Shown: positions 8,982-18,174, counted from the first letter of the stretch. The stretch is DNA of 64,000 bases from Methylophaga sp. (GCA_011053005.1 DRHW01000003.1:1-64000), one strand, 5' to 3'. Made by a program: numbers and translations. Notes: generated by a model not told the origin, from the sequence alone.

Positions 8982-9005
8982 GCATAGTTCAATATGCTTT
9001 TTTTT
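8982..9005 (+). terminator. Intrinsic terminator acting as riboswitch expression platform
   Basis: GCATA (8982-8986) and TATGC (8993-8997) form a short stem with a 6-base loop, followed by eight T. It sits between the aptamer and the btuM ribosome-binding site, so ligand binding could end transcription of the whole cluster here. The stem is only 5 bp, so efficiency is uncertain. Confidence 0.55.
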
Positions 9006-9039
9006 ACCCATGTGCGGGTCGGCACACTGGAGATTTTTC

Positions 9040-9621
9040 ATGCCTACTTTATCCAAACGTTATCAGTTCATTATTGGTTTTATTCTTATTGCTATTATGG
9101 CAATCACTCGTGGCCATCATTTTGCCACTCTCAGTCATCTTCCTAGTGCCACTTTAGCGTTATTTTTCCTTGCAGGTTTGTACTTGTCAGGTAAATGGAT
9201 GTTTGTTGTATTGTTAGCAGAAGCTGCATTGTTAGATTATCTATCGATGACATTCGCTGGCGGCAGTACTTTTTGTGCTTCACCCGCTTATGCTTTGTTA
9301 TTACCAGCCTATGGCATGCTTTATTTAGCAGGCCAATGGTACAAACAACGTTATCAGTATACTTGGTCTACTTTACTGCCCTTAACTGCTAGTTTGATCG
9401 TTGCAACTGCGATTAGTAAGGTCTTTTCCAGTGGTGGTTTCTACTTGTTTTCAGGTCGTTATACAGATCAAACATGGGTTGAATTTGGTGAGCGTTTTAT
9501 CAAATATTACCCATCATCATTATCGAGCCTTGCTTTTTATATTGCGATTGCGATGATTTGTCATGTACTAGTTGTTTCTCTTGCAAACACATCAACAAAA
9601 CAAAGCGGTCAACACTCTTGA
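9040..9621 (+). CDS. btuM: BtuM-type solitary ECF S-component for cobalamin uptake
   Basis: A 193-residue inner-membrane protein with about six hydrophobic segments. The start at 9040 has GGAG 8 bases upstream. Features I associate with BtuM are the N-terminal TRGHHFA, the SATLALFFLAGLYL segment and a cysteine at residue 79 in FCASPAYALLLPAY. Structural work on Thiobacillus denitrificans BtuM places a cobalt-binding Cys at almost the same position (Cys80). Known BtuM proteins import cobalamin without a dedicated ECF energising module. It is the first gene behind the riboswitch and would complete uptake after BtuB. Its stop overlaps the TTG proposed for cobB. Confidence 0.82.
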   Translation: MPTLSKRYQFIIGFILIAIMAITRGHHFATLSHLPSATLALFFLAGLYLSGKWMFVVLLAEAALLDYLSMTFAGGSTFCASPAYALLLPAYGMLYLAGQWYKQRYQYTWSTLLPLTASLIVATAISKVFSSGGFYLFSGRYTDQTWVEFGERFIKYYPSSLSSLAFYIAIAMICHVLVVSLANTSTKQSGQHS

Positions 9622-10910
9622 ATCAAACGCATCAGTGTGCAGCATTTGTTATTGCTGCACCGGCGTCTGGTCAAGGTAAAACAACGGTTACAGCAACATT
9701 AGCGAGATATTATCGCAAGCAAGGCAAACGGGTTCGTGTTTTTAAAGTAGGACCCGATTTCCTTGATCCGATGATTTTGCAGCATGCTTCAGGCAACCCC
9801 GTTTATCAACTTGACTTATGGATGGTCGGTGAACACCAATCTCGCCAATTATTAGCTGATGCAGCAGCAAATGCTGATTTGATTTTAATTGAAGGTGTGA
9901 TGGGTTTATTTGATGGCACCCCATCTACAGCTGATCTTTCTGCCACACTCAATATTCCGGTTATTGCAGTTATTGATGGTTCTGCCATGGCACAAACATT
10001 TGGTGCGCTCGCTTATGGTTTAGCTCATTATCGTGATGATGTAGTCGTTGCAGGTGTTGTTGCAAACCGAACCGCAAGTCAACGCCATCAAGCGATGTTG
10101 ACAGACTCATTATCTGATTCACTACCATGGTTTGCTGTCTTACCTCGTAATGCTGACGCGGCTTTGCCTAGTCGCCATTTAGGCTTAGTGCAGGCAGAAG
10201 AAATTGCCGATCTTGAGCAGCGTTTAACGTTGCTCGCAGATCACTTAGTTTTAAATCCTGATGCAATATTACCAGTCAGTGATTTCATAGCTGAGGAAAA
10301 AATAGCACTTCCTCGCTCACTTGATAAAGTAAAAATCGCCATCGCTAAAGATGCGGCTTTTTCATTTATTTATCAGGCGAATCTTGATCTATTACAAGCG
10401 ATGGGCGCTGAACTCACTTTCTTTTCGCCACTTAATGATCAAACCTTGCCCGAAGCGGATTGCGTGTATTTACCTGGCGGTTACCCAGAATTATATTTAA
10501 ATAGCTTATCTAAAAACACGTCAATGATGAATGCAATTAAACAACATTATGATGCAAACAAGCCTATCTTGGCTGAATGTGGCGGCATGCTTTATTTGAC
10601 CGAATCCATTACCGATAAACAAGGCGAACAGGCGAATATGCTTGGGCTCATCGCTGGTAAAACGGTTATGCAATCACGCTTTTCTGCTTTAGCCTTACAA
10701 GAAGTGTCGCTGAATAATCATTTGATTCGTGGTCATACTTATCATCATTCTATTTTAGAAACGATAACAGATCCGGTGGCGCTCGCAACCAATCCTAATG
10801 GCAATCATACTCATGAAGCGGTGTACCAACAAAACAGATTGACCGCCTCGTATATCCATTTTTATTTCCCTTCTAATCCCAGCCTTATCGCTGAATTATT
10901 GTCACCTTAA
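9618..10910 (+). CDS. cobB: Cobyrinate a,c-diamide synthase
   Basis: A 430-residue glutamine-dependent amidotransferase that amidates the a and c side chains of the corrin ring using ATP. The P-loop region APASGQGKTT lies near residue 14-23 and the class I glutaminase nucleophile is Cys321 in AECGGM. There is no ATG near the conserved N-terminus. The TTG at 9618 overlaps the btuM stop (TTGA) and gives the length usual for the family; the frame could also begin at a TTG at 9558, which would overlap btuM by more. CobB of the aerobic and CbiA of the anaerobic route are not separable here. Second gene of the B12 operon. Confidence 0.9.
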   Translation: MNQTHQCAAFVIAAPASGQGKTTVTATLARYYRKQGKRVRVFKVGPDFLDPMILQHASGNPVYQLDLWMVGEHQSRQLLADAAANADLILIEGVMGLFDGTPSTADLSATLNIPVIAVIDGSAMAQTFGALAYGLAHYRDDVVVAGVVANRTASQRHQAMLTDSLSDSLPWFAVLPRNADAALPSRHLGLVQAEEIADLEQRLTLLADHLVLNPDAILPVSDFIAEEKIALPRSLDKVKIAIAKDAAFSFIYQANLDLLQAMGAELTFFSPLNDQTLPEADCVYLPGGYPELYLNSLSKNTSMMNAIKQHYDANKPILAECGGMLYLTESITDKQGEQANMLGLIAGKTVMQSRFSALALQEVSLNNHLIRGHTYHHSILETITDPVALATNPNGNHTHEAVYQQNRLTASYIHFYFPSNPSLIAELLSP

Positions 10911-10918
10911 TAATTAAC

Positions 10919-11566
10919 ATGAGTAAATTTGCCTTTAATGATGCTGATCGTAATGCGATATATCGCGTCATTAAAGAGCGCCGAGATATGCGTCATTTTA
11001 ATTCTGATCCCGTTGATCCTGCTGTTTTAAAAAGACTTTTAATGGCAGCACATCAAGCGCCTAGCGTTGGCCTGATGCAACCTTGGCGAATGATTCGGAT
11101 TACAGACCTGACCTTAAGACAATCAATAAAAGAACTGGTCAATGATGAAAAAGATATCACTGCGGAGGCCTTAGGTGATCGTCAACAAGAATTTATGCAG
11201 TTAAAAGTCGACGGCATCGATCGTTGTGCTGAAATCATTGTGATGAGTTTAATGGATCAACGCGAGCAACATATTTTTGGTCGTCGCACGATGCCTGAAA
11301 TGGATTTAGCATCTGTTGCTTGTGCAATACAAAACATGTGGTTAGCGGCACGTGCCGAGGGGCTTGGCATGGGTTGGGTGTCATTATTTAACCCTGATCA
11401 TTTGGCGACACTGCTCAACATGCCAGAAGGTGCTAAACCGGTGGCTATTTTATGTTTAGGCCATGTTGATGAGTTTTATTCAGCGCCGATGTTAGAGCAA
11501 GAAAATTGGCGGCAAGGTGATGCGCTGAGCGATGTATTATTTGAAAATACATGGGGCAATAAATAG
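10919..11566 (+). CDS. bluB: 5,6-dimethylbenzimidazole synthase
   Basis: A 215-residue flavin enzyme of the nitroreductase fold. It breaks down FMNH2 with oxygen to make the lower ligand of B12. The N-terminal pattern IYRVIKERRDMRHFNSDPVD followed by AAHQAPSVGLMQPWRMI matches BluB better than ordinary nitroreductases, and it sits between cobB and cbiB. Its presence says the organism makes dimethylbenzimidazole in air. The gap to cobB is 8 bases and the next gene begins 2 bases after the stop, so co-translation is likely. Confidence 0.9.
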   Translation: MSKFAFNDADRNAIYRVIKERRDMRHFNSDPVDPAVLKRLLMAAHQAPSVGLMQPWRMIRITDLTLRQSIKELVNDEKDITAEALGDRQQEFMQLKVDGIDRCAEIIVMSLMDQREQHIFGRRTMPEMDLASVACAIQNMWLAARAEGLGMGWVSLFNPDHLATLLNMPEGAKPVAILCLGHVDEFYSAPMLEQENWRQGDALSDVLFENTWGNK

Positions 11567-11568
11567 CG

Positions 11569-12486
11569 ATGTTGACCACAACATTGATCATTATTTCAGC
11601 GATTGTGCTTGATTGGTTACTTGGCGAACCTAAACGCTATCATCCACTTGTCGGTTTTGGTTTATTAGCCAATCGTGTTGAATCTTTTTTATATCCCAAT
11701 GAGCTAGCTTCTAAGCGTAAAAAACTGTTGTTGGGCATGTTGGCAGTATGTGTGTTGTTGATTCCTATCTCATTATTGGGTGCATTTATTGCCAGTTTTG
11801 ACAGCATCGCAACTATGTTCAGTATTGTGGTTTTAACTTTATGTATTGGCCATAAAAGTTTGCATGATCATGCTCGGCCAATAGCGAACGCCCTATTGAA
11901 CGATGATAAAACTCAAGCTCGTTATCTTGCTAGTCGTATTGTGAGCCGTGATCCAGCAACGTTGAATATTCCACGAGCAACCATTGAATCGGTGTTAGAA
12001 AATGGCGCTGATAGTGTCTTTTCTGCCCTATTTTGGTTTTTAGTCGGTGGAGCGCCCGCCGTTATTTGTTATCGTTTAGCCAATACTTTGGATGCCATGT
12101 GGGGATATCGTTCACCACGTTATCTTTATTTTGGTCGCTTTGCCGCACGACTCGATGATGTATTAAATTACATTCCCGCACGATTGACCGCATTAAGTTA
12201 CGCCATCGTGGGCAACAGTAAAACAGCGTTTCAATCTTGGAAAAATCAAGCACCGCAATGGGATAGTCCGAATGCAGGTCCAGTCATGGCAACGGGCGCT
12301 GGTGCGTTACAAATTACATTAGGTGGCCCTGCACAATATGATGGGAAATGGCATCAACGCATTACTTTAGGTTGTGGTGATGAACCTAAAGCAAATGATA
12401 TCGAACGTGCCTTACAGCTAGTTCGACGAAGTGTGATGTTGTGGATTGCCGTATTAATCATGATCACAGGTTTAAGTTATGCTTGA
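11569..12486 (+). CDS. cbiB: Adenosylcobinamide-phosphate synthase
   Basis: A 305-residue integral membrane protein of the CbiB/CobD(Pseudomonas) family. It attaches aminopropanol phosphate to adenosylcobyric acid. The family signature LDWLLGEPKRYHPLVGFG is at the N-terminus, with ISRDPATLN-like VSRDPATLN and ESVLENGADSVFSALFW further on. Several membrane helices (N-terminal, about 60-105, about 155-175 and C-terminal) are visible. It overlaps the next gene by 8 bases. Confidence 0.93.
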   Translation: MLTTTLIIISAIVLDWLLGEPKRYHPLVGFGLLANRVESFLYPNELASKRKKLLLGMLAVCVLLIPISLLGAFIASFDSIATMFSIVVLTLCIGHKSLHDHARPIANALLNDDKTQARYLASRIVSRDPATLNIPRATIESVLENGADSVFSALFWFLVGGAPAVICYRLANTLDAMWGYRSPRYLYFGRFAARLDDVLNYIPARLTALSYAIVGNSKTAFQSWKNQAPQWDSPNAGPVMATGAGALQITLGGPAQYDGKWHQRITLGCGDEPKANDIERALQLVRRSVMLWIAVLIMITGLSYA

Positions 12487-13465
12487 ACACGGCGGTAATC
12501 TCGCGGCTGCAAGTCAGCAATATAATATTCCGCTAAGCGATTGGCTCGACCTTTCTACAGGTATCAATCCTAATGGCTGGCCTGTTCCAGAACATTTACC
12601 CAATACAATCTGGTCGCACCTTCCTATTGAATATGATGATTTAATAGCTGCTGCCCAAGCCTATTATCAGTGTGATGACTTATTAGCGGTCGCAGGTTCA
12701 CAAGCGGCTATTCAAGCTCTGCCGCGCATGCGACAACAGTGCCGTGTCGGTTTATTAACCCCTGCTTATGCCGAACATGCTCATGCATGGCAACAAGCAG
12801 GTCACAGTGTTGTTGAGTTGGCTTCATCGGCAATTAACGATGCGTTGCCCGATCTTGATGTATTGGTGATTATTAATCCTAATAATCCAACGGCAGAATT
12901 GTTTTCACCTTCGCAATTATTAGCATGGCATCAGGAATTAGCTCAACGTGGAGGCTGGTTAATTGTTGATGAAGCATTTATGGATGCAACACCAGAATTT
13001 AGTCTGCTTAATAAGTGTCCAGTTGAAGGCTTAATTCTCTTACGTTCTATAGGCAAATTTTTTGGCTTACCGGGTTTACGAGTTGGTTTTGTATTCGCAA
13101 CGCCCACATTACTTAATGCACTCGCCGAATTATTAGGTCCGTGGCCGATTGCCCAAGCATCACGTTATATTACAACGCTTGCTTTATCTGATACTGATTG
13201 GCAACAACAACAGCGCCAAACATTGCCCCTATCCAGCAAACGTTTAAGCGATATATTAACACGCTATAATCTATTACCCACCGCAGGATGTAATTTATTT
13301 CAGTGGGTTTGTTCTTCTCAGGCTGAAACGTGGCATCAACAATTGGCACAGCAAGGTATTTTTACTCGCTTATTTAAACAACCAGCCAGTCTGCGTTTTG
13401 GTTTGCCCAAAACAGAACTTGACTGGCAACGACTCACCCAAGCATTAGAGAAACTTTGCTCATGA
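12479..13465 (+). CDS. cobD: L-threonine-O-3-phosphate decarboxylase
   Basis: A 328-residue class I/II aminotransferase-fold enzyme. In B12 synthesis it decarboxylates threonine phosphate to give aminopropanol phosphate for CbiB. The PLP lysine is K193 in [22 protein letters not shown] (about 133-138) and the VDEAF motif are in place, and HGG at the N-terminus is typical (EHGGNL). It is called CobD in Salmonella and CobC in Pseudomonas; it should not be confused with the phosphatase at 5910. It overlaps cbiB by 8 bases and cobQ by 4, so it sits in a translationally coupled run. Confidence 0.9.
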   Translation: MLEHGGNLAAASQQYNIPLSDWLDLSTGINPNGWPVPEHLPNTIWSHLPIEYDDLIAAAQAYYQCDDLLAVAGSQAAIQALPRMRQQCRVGLLTPAYAEHAHAWQQAGHSVVELASSAINDALPDLDVLVIINPNNPTAELFSPSQLLAWHQELAQRGGWLIVDEAFMDATPEFSLLNKCPVEGLILLRSIGKFFGLPGLRVGFVFATPTLLNALAELLGPWPIAQASRYITTLALSDTDWQQQQRQTLPLSSKRLSDILTRYNLLPTAGCNLFQWVCSSQAETWHQQLAQQGIFTRLFKQPASLRFGLPKTELDWQRLTQALEKLCS

Positions 13466-14928
13466 CCGCACATACTTTAATGATTCAAGGAACGACATCT
13501 GATGCGGGTAAAAGTACCGTTGTTACGGCGATCTGTCGTTGGTTGCAACGACAAGGTGTTGCAGTGGTGCCTTTCAAATCTCAAAATATGGCTTTAAATA
13601 GTGCGGTGACTGTTGATGGTGGGGAGATTGGTCGCGCACAAGCTGTACAAGCTCAAGCGTGTAAATTACAGCCGCATACCGATATGAATCCCGTCTTGTT
13701 AAAACCGAATAGCGATACAGGCGCGCAAGTGATTATTCATGGTCATGCTATTAGTAATATGGAAGCGCAGGATTATCATCATTACAAACAAACGGCAATG
13801 GCGGCTGTATTAAGTTCGCATCAACGATTAATTGCCCAATATCAAACTGTTATTGTCGAAGGTGCTGGTTCGCCTGCTGAAATCAATTTACGCGATCGTG
13901 ACATTGCCAATATGGGGTTTGCTGAAGCAGTAGATTGTCCGGTTATTATCGTCGCCGATATTGATCGTGGCGGCGTGTTTGCACATTTAGTCGGCACATT
14001 AAGTCTATTAAACCAATCAGAACAAGACCGTGTTCAAGGTTTTATTATTAATCGTTTTCGCGGTGATATTGCCTTATTACAATCGGGGCTTGATTGGCTA
14101 GAAGAATATACCGGCAAACCGGTATTAGGCGTATTGCCTTATTTAAAAGATTTACATCTTGAAGCTGAAGATGCCATTAACACCCAACAATTAGCCGGCG
14201 ATGCCACATTCAAAGTGATAATACCTGTTTATCCACGAATCAGTAATCACACTGATTTTGATCCGCTACGCCTGCATCCACAAGTTGATCTGCAATTTAT
14301 TCCGCCTAAACACGCTATTCCTCCCGCCGATTTAATTATCTTGCCAGGTTCCAAAAGTGTCAGAGCGGATCTTGCATGGTTACGTGAAACGGGTTGGGAA
14401 GAAGCGATTCAAAAACATCTACGTTATGGCGGCAAAGTCATCGGCATTTGTGGTGGTTTTCAAATGTTAGGACAATTGATCAATGATCCAGAAGGTATTG
14501 AAGGTGCCGCGGGGCAATCTACTGGTTTAGGTTTATTAGACATAACAACCACTTTACAAACTGCTAAACAATTGCGTAATGTCAGCGGAACATTAACTTT
14601 AGAGAATGCGGTTGTTAGCGGTTATGAAATTCATGCTGGCATCACTGAAGGCGCAGCTTTATCAAAACCAGTATGCCAATTAGCATCAGGCAGTGACGGG
14701 GCGATAAGTGATGATAATCAAATACTTGGCACGTATGTTCACGGCTTATTTGAAGAGACTTCTGCTTGTAATGCTTTATTAAAATGGGCAGGTTTACAAG
14801 ATGTTAATACTCCTGATTATCACGCAACTCGCGAAGCGGATATTGAGCGTTTAGCGGATATGATTGAAGAGCACATGGATACAACTGCTTTGCGGGACTT
14901 ATTACATTTATCGGCAATATCAGCATGA
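13462..14928 (+). CDS. cobQ: Cobyric acid synthase
   Basis: A 488-residue glutamine amidotransferase that amidates the b, d, e and g side chains of adenosylcobyrinate diamide. The N-terminal [14 protein letters not shown]-loop, the [21 protein letters not shown] segment and the glutaminase Cys in [10 protein letters not shown] are all intact. ATG 13462 overlaps the previous stop (ATGA); a TTG two codons earlier is less likely. The gene ends in a 4-base overlap with cobU. This step is needed for de novo synthesis, not for cobinamide salvage, which implies that the cell can make or obtain cobyrinates. Confidence 0.95.
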   Translation: MTAHTLMIQGTTSDAGKSTVVTAICRWLQRQGVAVVPFKSQNMALNSAVTVDGGEIGRAQAVQAQACKLQPHTDMNPVLLKPNSDTGAQVIIHGHAISNMEAQDYHHYKQTAMAAVLSSHQRLIAQYQTVIVEGAGSPAEINLRDRDIANMGFAEAVDCPVIIVADIDRGGVFAHLVGTLSLLNQSEQDRVQGFIINRFRGDIALLQSGLDWLEEYTGKPVLGVLPYLKDLHLEAEDAINTQQLAGDATFKVIIPVYPRISNHTDFDPLRLHPQVDLQFIPPKHAIPPADLIILPGSKSVRADLAWLRETGWEEAIQKHLRYGGKVIGICGGFQMLGQLINDPEGIEGAAGQSTGLGLLDITTTLQTAKQLRNVSGTLTLENAVVSGYEIHAGITEGAALSKPVCQLASGSDGAISDDNQILGTYVHGLFEETSACNALLKWAGLQDVNTPDYHATREADIERLADMIEEHMDTTALRDLLHLSAISA

Positions 14929-15452
14929 CAATCAGCTTAATTTTAGGTGGTGTAAAATCTGGTAAAAGTGCTTTGGCTGAACGTGTGGCAAGCGCAACTA
15001 AATTAAACGTAAGCTATATCGCGACGGCAACGGCAGATGATTTAGGCATGCAACAACGCATCAAACATCATCAACAAGATCGCCCAGCTAATTGGCATAC
15101 TATTGAAGAACCGATTCACCTTGCCGAACAATTGCAAAAACATTGCACTAAAAATGAGTGTGTTTTGGTTGATTGCTTAACCTTATGGCTAACCAATTTA
15201 TTGATGACTGATAATGAGGTGTTATTAAAAACGGAAATTGCCGCCCTACTCGCTGCTTTACCCTGCATCAAAGGCGAGCTGATATTCGTCAGTAATGAAA
15301 CAAACATGGGTATTATGCCGCTTGGTGATTTAACTCGCCGCTATTGTGACGAAATTGGTTTATTGCACCAAGCAATTGCCACACTCAGTGATACGGTGGT
15401 GTTGACGGTTGCTGGCTTGCCCCATATTTTAAAAGGAACATTAGATGTCTGA
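14925..15452 (+). CDS. cobU: Adenosylcobinamide kinase / adenosylcobinamide-phosphate guanylyltransferase
   Basis: A 175-residue bifunctional enzyme (CobU, or CobP in Pseudomonas) that phosphorylates adenosylcobinamide and then transfers GMP to form AdoCbi-GDP. The P-loop [12 protein letters not shown] is at residues 8-19, the His-rich KHHQQDRP segment holds the likely guanylylated His, and [12 protein letters not shown] and [10 protein letters not shown] are family motifs. It overlaps cobQ by 4 bases (ATGA) and cobT by 8. Confidence 0.94.
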   Translation: MTISLILGGVKSGKSALAERVASATKLNVSYIATATADDLGMQQRIKHHQQDRPANWHTIEEPIHLAEQLQKHCTKNECVLVDCLTLWLTNLLMTDNEVLLKTEIAALLAALPCIKGELIFVSNETNMGIMPLGDLTRRYCDEIGLLHQAIATLSDTVVLTVAGLPHILKGTLDV

Positions 15453-16503
15453 ATTTGACCTATGGCTTGCATCCCCCCCTAAACAACTTGATCAAGCGGC
15501 TCAAGCTGCCGCCGAACAACGTCAACAGCAACTTACTAAACCTGCAGGTTCATTAGGTCAACTTGAAGACATTGCAATTAACTTAGCAGGTATGCAGGGC
15601 TCTGTTCAGCCTAATGTTGAAAAAATTCATATCACTGTATTTGCGGGTGATCATGGCATTGTGGCTGAAGGTATTTCTGCTTTTCCACAAGCAGTTACTG
15701 CTGAAATGGTGCGTAATTTTTCTCGTGGCGGCGCGGCAATAAGCGTATTGGCCAAACAAACACAGGCCGATTTAACAGTATTAAATATGGGCACCGTGAC
15801 CGAAATCGAAATGCTTAGTGGCGTACAAGATCATCGTATTGCTGCGGGTACCCAGAATTTTCTGCAACAAGCGGCGATGACATTAGAACAATGCCAAGGC
15901 GCTTTAATCATTGCTCGCCAACATATTGAACAGCTTAAAGATAATCATATTGATTTGTTTATTGGCGGTGAAATGGGCATCGGCAATACCACTTCGGCAA
16001 CCGCTATTGCCAGCGCTTTACTTGCAATTAATCCTGTTGAAATAACCGGCGCTGGCACTGGTTTGAATCAAACAGAAATTCAACATAAAGCAGATGTTAT
16101 TCAACAAGCATTGAATCATCACCAAAACGAACTTTGTTCACCGTTAGCGATACTTCAATATTTAGGTGGTTTTGAAATTGCCGCTTTAGCTGGCGCCTAT
16201 ATCACCTGTGCCAAAGTCGGCATTCCAGTATTAGTGGATGGTTTTATCGCTAGTGTCGCGGCATTAATGGCTGAACGATTATGCCCTGGCACTAAGGATT
16301 GGTATTTATATAGCCATCAATCTTCCGAATTAGGTCATAAAATAATTCTTGAACATTTAAGTGCCAAACCATTACTCAATATTGGCATGCGTTTAGGTGA
16401 AGCAAGTGGCGCTGCGGCAACCATACCGCTCATTAAACTAAGTTGTGCCTTGCATAATTCGATGGCCACTTTTGCCGAAGCCGCTGTGTCGGAAAAAGCA
16501 TAA
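15445..16503 (+). CDS. cobT: Nicotinate-nucleotide--dimethylbenzimidazole phosphoribosyltransferase
   Basis: A 352-residue enzyme that activates dimethylbenzimidazole to alpha-ribazole phosphate. Clear motifs are KPAGSLGQLEDIAINLAG near the N-terminus, FAGDHGIVAEGISAFP, FIGGEMGIGNTTSA and the C-terminal MRLGEASGAA with the catalytic Glu. It works on the product of bluB, five genes upstream, and supplies cobS directly downstream. The final A of its TAA stop is the first base of the cobS ATG. Confidence 0.95.
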   Translation: MSEFDLWLASPPKQLDQAAQAAAEQRQQQLTKPAGSLGQLEDIAINLAGMQGSVQPNVEKIHITVFAGDHGIVAEGISAFPQAVTAEMVRNFSRGGAAISVLAKQTQADLTVLNMGTVTEIEMLSGVQDHRIAAGTQNFLQQAAMTLEQCQGALIIARQHIEQLKDNHIDLFIGGEMGIGNTTSATAIASALLAINPVEITGAGTGLNQTEIQHKADVIQQALNHHQNELCSPLAILQYLGGFEIAALAGAYITCAKVGIPVLVDGFIASVAALMAERLCPGTKDWYLYSHQSSELGHKIILEHLSAKPLLNIGMRLGEASGAAATIPLIKLSCALHNSMATFAEAAVSEKA

Positions 16504-17231
16504 TGTCATTACAGCCGTTGTTGATTGCCTTACAGTTTTTGACGATTATTCCTGTTCGAGTTTCTATTCCCGTCAATCCACAACACATCGGCCAATCATT
16601 ATTGTTTTATCCGGTAGTTGGTTTAATACTCTCTAGTATCCTGCTCATTGTCGCTTGGTTATTAAATACACAATCCCTTGCTGTCAGCGCCGTTTTAATA
16701 CTTAGCCTTTGGGTTGTTTTATCAGGTGGACTACATTTAGATGGATTAGCTGACAGCGCTGATGCTTGGCTAGGCGGATTGGGCGATAGAGCTAAAACAT
16801 TATTGATCATGAAAGATCCTGCAAGTGGGCCGATTGCCGTTGCTTTATTGATTTTGGTATTACTGATTAAGTTTGTTATGTTGGTTGAATTACTCGGCCA
16901 ACACAACTACTTGGCGATTATATTTGCCATCACTTTAGCCAGAAGTGCATTGCCTTTATTATTTTTAACTACGCCTTATGTTCGCCAAGATGGCATTGGC
17001 GCGTTGCTGGTTGCCAATCAACCTCGTATTGCCACTCAATGGTTGCTGGCAGGCATTGCATTATTGAGCGTTATTTTTTCAGGATTTATATTATTAATCA
17101 GCGCCCTTTTGGTATTTTTAATTTTACGATATTGCATGCAACAACGTTTAAATGGCACGACAGGTGATACTGCAGGTGCCATGGTTGAAATACTTGAAAC
17201 CACCATATTAATTACCGCCGTTATTATTTAG
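16503..17231 (+). CDS. cobS: Adenosylcobinamide-GDP ribazoletransferase (cobalamin synthase)
   Basis: A 242-residue polytopic membrane enzyme that joins AdoCbi-GDP and alpha-ribazole (or its phosphate) in the last assembly step. The signatures FLTIIPV at the N-terminus, SGGLHLDGLADSADAWLGG and MKDPASGPIAV (residues about 102-112), and GDTAGA near the C-terminus are all present. About six membrane helices are visible. It is fused by a one-base overlap to cobT and followed after 8 bases by cobO. Confidence 0.95.
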   Translation: MSLQPLLIALQFLTIIPVRVSIPVNPQHIGQSLLFYPVVGLILSSILLIVAWLLNTQSLAVSAVLILSLWVVLSGGLHLDGLADSADAWLGGLGDRAKTLLIMKDPASGPIAVALLILVLLIKFVMLVELLGQHNYLAIIFAITLARSALPLLFLTTPYVRQDGIGALLVANQPRIATQWLLAGIALLSVIFSGFILLISALLVFLILRYCMQQRLNGTTGDTAGAMVEILETTILITAVII

Positions 17232-17239
17232 GAATAAAC

Positions 17240-17848
17240 ATGACCGATACAGAAAAAAGCCTACGTCACGAAAAACGAATGAAACGTCATAAAGAAGTCG
17301 TTGATGCCAAAACACAAAAAGCTGACCAAGATAAAGGTTTGTTATTAGTCATAACAGGCAATGGCAAAGGCAAAAGTTCATCAGGTTTTGGCATGATCGC
17401 TCGTGCTTTAGGCCATGAAATGAAAACGGGCGTCGTGCAATTTATCAAAGGTGCGTTTAGTACTGGTGAAGAAAGCTTCTTCCGACGTTTTCCGAATGAA
17501 GTTGAATATCATGTAATGGGTGATGGTTTTACTTGGGATACCCAAAACTTAGCTCAAGATATTGCATCGGCTGAAGCAGGCTGGGAAGTATGTAAACGAT
17601 TATTGAGCGATCCTTCCATTGATGTGGTTTTACTGGATGAGCTAAATATCGTATTAAAAATGAAATATTTAAACGCTGAGACAGTATTAGCTGATATTGC
17701 AGCACGACCTGTCATGCAGCATGTCATTATTACCGGACGAGGCGCGCCTGAACTGGTTATTGAAGCGGCTGATACAGTGAGCCGTATTGAAGATGTCAAG
17801 CATGCATTCAGAGCAGGTATTCGTGCTCAAAAAGGCATCGAGTTATAG
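17240..17848 (+). CDS. cobO: Cob(I)yrinic acid a,c-diamide adenosyltransferase
   Basis: A 202-residue CobA/CobO/BtuR-family corrinoid adenosyltransferase. It adds the upper adenosyl ligand to Co(I) corrinoids, both in synthesis and salvage. The P-loop-like TGNGKGKSSSGFG lies at about residues 39-51, and VVLLDELNIVLKMKYL and ITGRGAP are family motifs. A basic N-terminal extension of about 30 residues is usual in this family. It is the last gene of the operon; no strong terminator follows, only the hairpin at 18133. Confidence 0.94.
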   Translation: MTDTEKSLRHEKRMKRHKEVVDAKTQKADQDKGLLLVITGNGKGKSSSGFGMIARALGHEMKTGVVQFIKGAFSTGEESFFRRFPNEVEYHVMGDGFTWDTQNLAQDIASAEAGWEVCKRLLSDPSIDVVLLDELNIVLKMKYLNAETVLADIAARPVMQHVIITGRGAPELVIEAADTVSRIEDVKHAFRAGIRAQKGIEL

Positions 17849-17889
17849 TAATGATGGCACGACAAATGCTGTGTCATAAAACTGTAAAG

Positions 17890-17970
17890 TTACCCACAAT
17901 ATCTGTGGATAAGTCTGTGGTTAACTTGCGGGTAAAACCGTAAGTCCTTCTTGCAGCAGGGTTCTGCACA
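17890..17970. promoter_or_regulatory. Cluster of DnaA-box-like 9-mers between convergent genes
   Basis: Compared with the DnaA box TTATCCACA: TTACCCACA at 17890-17898 (plus, 8/9), TGTGGATAA at 17904-17912 (minus, 9/9), TGTGGTTAA at 17916-17924 (minus, 8/9), TGCGGGTAA at 17927-17935 (minus, 7/9) and TTCTGCACA at 17962-17970 (plus, 8/9). The middle three are 11-12 bases apart, one helical turn, on the same face. The flanking genes both end here, so these are not promoter elements of cobO or clpA. A datA/DARS-like role is inference. Confidence 0.5.
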
Positions 17971-18009
17971 AAATGGTTAATATTTAACCGCAAACACAAT
18001 ACCCATATA

Positions 18010-18051
18010 AATCAATAAGTTACAATCCTGCCATTGTAAATCAACTAGTTA
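18010..18051. promoter_or_regulatory. Two sites matching the IHF consensus
   Basis: AATCAATAAGTTA (18010-18022) and AATCAACTAGTTA (18039-18051) both match WATCARNNNNTTR exactly. They are 29 bases apart and follow the DnaA-box cluster. IHF matches are common in AT-rich DNA, so each alone means little; the pair beside the boxes is what stands out. Confidence 0.4.
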
Positions 18052-18132
18052 CAGTGCTTTTATAATCAAAGGGTTTATGAGTTGAGCTGGAGGGTGAATA
18101 ACTTTTATGACAAATTACTTTTCATTCTGACT

Positions 18133-18164
18133 TTTAGAGTGATAGCAAGCACTATCACTCTAAA
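18133..18164. terminator. Long perfect hairpin between cobO and clpA
   Basis: A 13-bp perfect stem (18133-18145 with 18152-18164) and a 6-base loop, 10 bases after the clpA stop. Neither side has a strong T-tract, so it may act as a two-way terminator or as a transcript-end stabiliser. It also closes the otherwise gene-free stretch 17849-18174. Confidence 0.5.
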
Positions 18165-18174
18165 TTAAGTCGAT

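Noticed and set aside
18107-18130. Seven-codon reading frame (MTNYFSF) before the hairpin at 18133
   Set aside because: Possible Shine-Dalgarno is too far away and the peptide has no support.
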